A stretch of DNA of 64,000 nucleotides from PLanc-01 sp034678485. GTDB taxonomy: Bacteria > Planctomycetota > Phycisphaerae > Sedimentisphaerales > Anaerobacaceae. Within the stretch, counting starts at the first letter, position 1, and the number at the start of each line of letters is the position of its first letter. Of the stretch, positions 62,978-64,000 are shown piece by piece. The stretch spans positions 3,771 through 67,770 of the forward strand of contig JAXDBU010000084.1 in assembly GCA_034678485.1 (NCBI GenBank). The letters are read 5' to 3'. The translations under genes and the position numbers were made by a program. The notes beneath the pieces are model-generated. The model did not search any database. It was not told the origin of the DNA and saw only the letters and a list, made by a program, of their open reading frames with translations.

Positions 62978-63438
62978 AGTCACAGCGAGATTATAGCCCA
63001 TCACCCCAGTCGGACCCAGGACCCAAGAGCCTTGCGGAGTTGGCCGATCAGATCCACCGCCGCTTCATCCAGCTGGAAGATGCCGAAGCACCGCATCAGG
63101 CTGAGGTACAAGCTGCAATAATCTTTGCCTCCTGCTACTGCGAGTATCTTGCTCCTCGCGGCAGACCCTTTCCAGCCACTAAGAACTGGCTTCTGGATCT
63201 GCTCACGCTAGAAGAAAAATGCCGAGGTAAGGTGCCCGCACAGCTCGACGGCAGCCTCCCAAAAGGGGTGCAGGGCGAATGGTCCCAACCGATGAGCAAG
63301 ACCAAGATCAAGGCTGCCCTGGGACTCCCCAGCTTCTACATGCTTGACACACTGGCGAAGGAAAGTGTGTACACGATCAGGCAGAGCTCGAACAGCTACG
63401 CTCCGTGGAGGGCAGCAGAGCACGCCAATGGACCATGA
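62974..63438 (+). CDS. Hypothetical protein translationally coupled to the HU-like gene
   Basis: 154 residues, soluble, starting inside the HU stop (ATGA overlap). The N-terminal half is helical ('SLAELADQIHRRFIQLEDAEA') and contains a few cysteines ('FASCYCEYL'). The C-terminal part 'MSKTKIKAALGLPSFYMLDTLA' looks like a small helix-turn-helix, followed by a 'VYTIRQSSNSY' strand. I do not recognise a named family. A DNA-binding partner of the HU-like protein is plausible. Confidence 0.7.
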   Translation: MKSQRDYSPSPQSDPGPKSLAELADQIHRRFIQLEDAEAPHQAEVQAAIIFASCYCEYLAPRGRPFPATKNWLLDLLTLEEKCRGKVPAQLDGSLPKGVQGEWSQPMSKTKIKAALGLPSFYMLDTLAKESVYTIRQSSNSYAPWRAAEHANGP

Positions 63439-63783
63439 TGCGTATGATTCGTGCGGTGAACCCGCCCTGGGCTTTGTTGCATATCCGGCTGTGTGATGCG
63501 CGTGGGTCTCAGGCCTGTCTACCGTCCGGCCGCGACTGACGTTACGATCGGAGCATACGGCAGCAACAGCAAACGCCCAGATAGAGCTTGACTGCCCCGG
63601 TGCTGCCGCGGAAGATACCTGACATGCGGCCTTGCACCGTTGGCCGCATGTTGTACGGGAGGCGGATCGTCCCGAGTGTCTCGTCCGCGATCCCGAAGGG
63701 GAATGTTTTTGACGTGGTGCGGGCAAGACGGCTGTAGCGCAGACGCATCACTCACGACGTCCGATGCATGGGAGGTTGGAGCC
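63439..63783. other. Intergenic gap before the oxidoreductase gene
   Basis: About 345 bp. On the minus strand 63542-63751 encodes 69 residues with a protein-like stretch ('KTFPFGIADETLGTIRLPYN') and a Cys cluster, but I recognise nothing and see no strong start. A TTGACG at about 63704-63709 could be part of the promoter for the next gene. No other feature is visible. Confidence 0.5.
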
Positions 63784-64000
63784 ATGAAGACGTACGGTGT
63801 CGGCGTGTTCGGGATCGGCTGGGTCGCGGGAGAACACATCAAGGCCTACAGGCAGAATCCTCATATGAGGGTAGCGGCGCTGGCCTCGCGGCATAGGCAG
63901 TCGGCCCAAGCCGCCAAGGACAATCTGGCCCTGGACTGCGAAGTGATGGACACCTTCGACGATCTCGTGCGGCGGGATGACGTCGACATCATCGATATCT
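63784..64000 (+). CDS. Gfo/Idh/MocA-family NAD(P)-dependent oxidoreductase, N-terminal part (3' truncated by window)
   Basis: 72 codons before the window ends. 'YGVGVFGIGWVAGEHIKAY' is the Rossmann G-x-G-x-x-G/A-type nucleotide loop of the Gfo/Idh/MocA family, followed by 'RVAALASRHRQSAQAAKDN' and 'DTFDDLVRRDDVDIIDI', the conserved 'V-D-x-V-D-I' run before the catalytic domain. GGAG lies just upstream. Members oxidise sugars, inositols or related polyols; the substrate cannot be told from this fragment. Confidence 0.85.
   Translation, partial: MKTYGVGVFGIGWVAGEHIKAYRQNPHMRVAALASRHRQSAQAAKDNLALDCEVMDTFDDLVRRDDVDIIDI

Noticed and set aside
63542..63751. A 69-codon minus-strand frame with a Cys cluster
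   Set aside because: It looks partly protein-like, but I see no ribosome site or known family, and other frames overlap it. Recorded in the gap entry only.

Overview
The window looks like chromosomal DNA of a GC-rich Planctomycetota bacterium, probably a Phycisphaerae/Sedimentisphaerales-type anaerobic polysaccharide degrader. This is inferred from content, not from a marker gene: several Tat-exported formylglycine sulfatases, a prepilin-like protein with a C-terminal 'F-L-D-G-H-V' signature, LamG and CotH/lamin-tail secreted proteins, and glycyl-radical chemistry beside arabinofuranosidases.

Layout. 1-12.1 kb: the 3' part of a type VI secretion cluster on the + strand (tagJ/impE fragment, tssE, tssF, tssG, an unassigned protein, tssK, tssL, tssM, tagF-like). 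Sheath, Hcp, ClpV and spike genes are not in the window and may lie upstream. 12.9-17.6 kb: housekeeping genes (greA, lepA, hemW) plus a HepT/MntA-type toxin-antitoxin pair. 18-23 kb: a decayed sulfatase, two intact sulfatases and a POT/MFS transporter. 22.9-24.8 kb: a probable anti-phage dCTP deaminase (AvcD-like) with its own strong promoter, a structured leader and a small overlapping ORF. 24.9-27.2 kb: a YdjC/ChbG-like deacetylase, a small membrane protein, an ECF-like sigma factor and tRNA-Ser(GGA).

27.5-46.7 kb is the most interesting block. It holds a LamG/F5-8C surface protein, a prepilin-like protein, a LacI-family regulator, a GH127-like enzyme, and an operon of a ribose-type ABC importer, a glycyl-radical-enzyme activase, a CxE-type glycyl radical enzyme and two GH51-like arabinofuranosidases. 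Copies of the palindrome TTGACACGTGTCAA overlap the -35 boxes of the surface-protein and ABC/GRE promoters, with another perfect copy 98 bp upstream of the first. This suggests one LacI-controlled regulon for capture, hydrolysis, import and anaerobic radical conversion of an arabinose-type or related sugar.

46.8-58.9 kb: a thioesterase, a sugar/H+ symporter, a sulfatase-HEAT protein, a very large CotH/lamin-tail secreted protein and a PhoR/PhoB-like two-component system. 58.9-64 kb: tRNA-Phe(GAA) with a terminator, a DDE transposase, a Tat-exported probable glycosidase, an HU-like gene coupled to a hypothetical gene, and the start of a Gfo/Idh/MocA oxidoreductase. Short dispersed inverted repeats occur in many intergenic gaps. 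All family assignments come from reading motifs by eye; no database search was possible.
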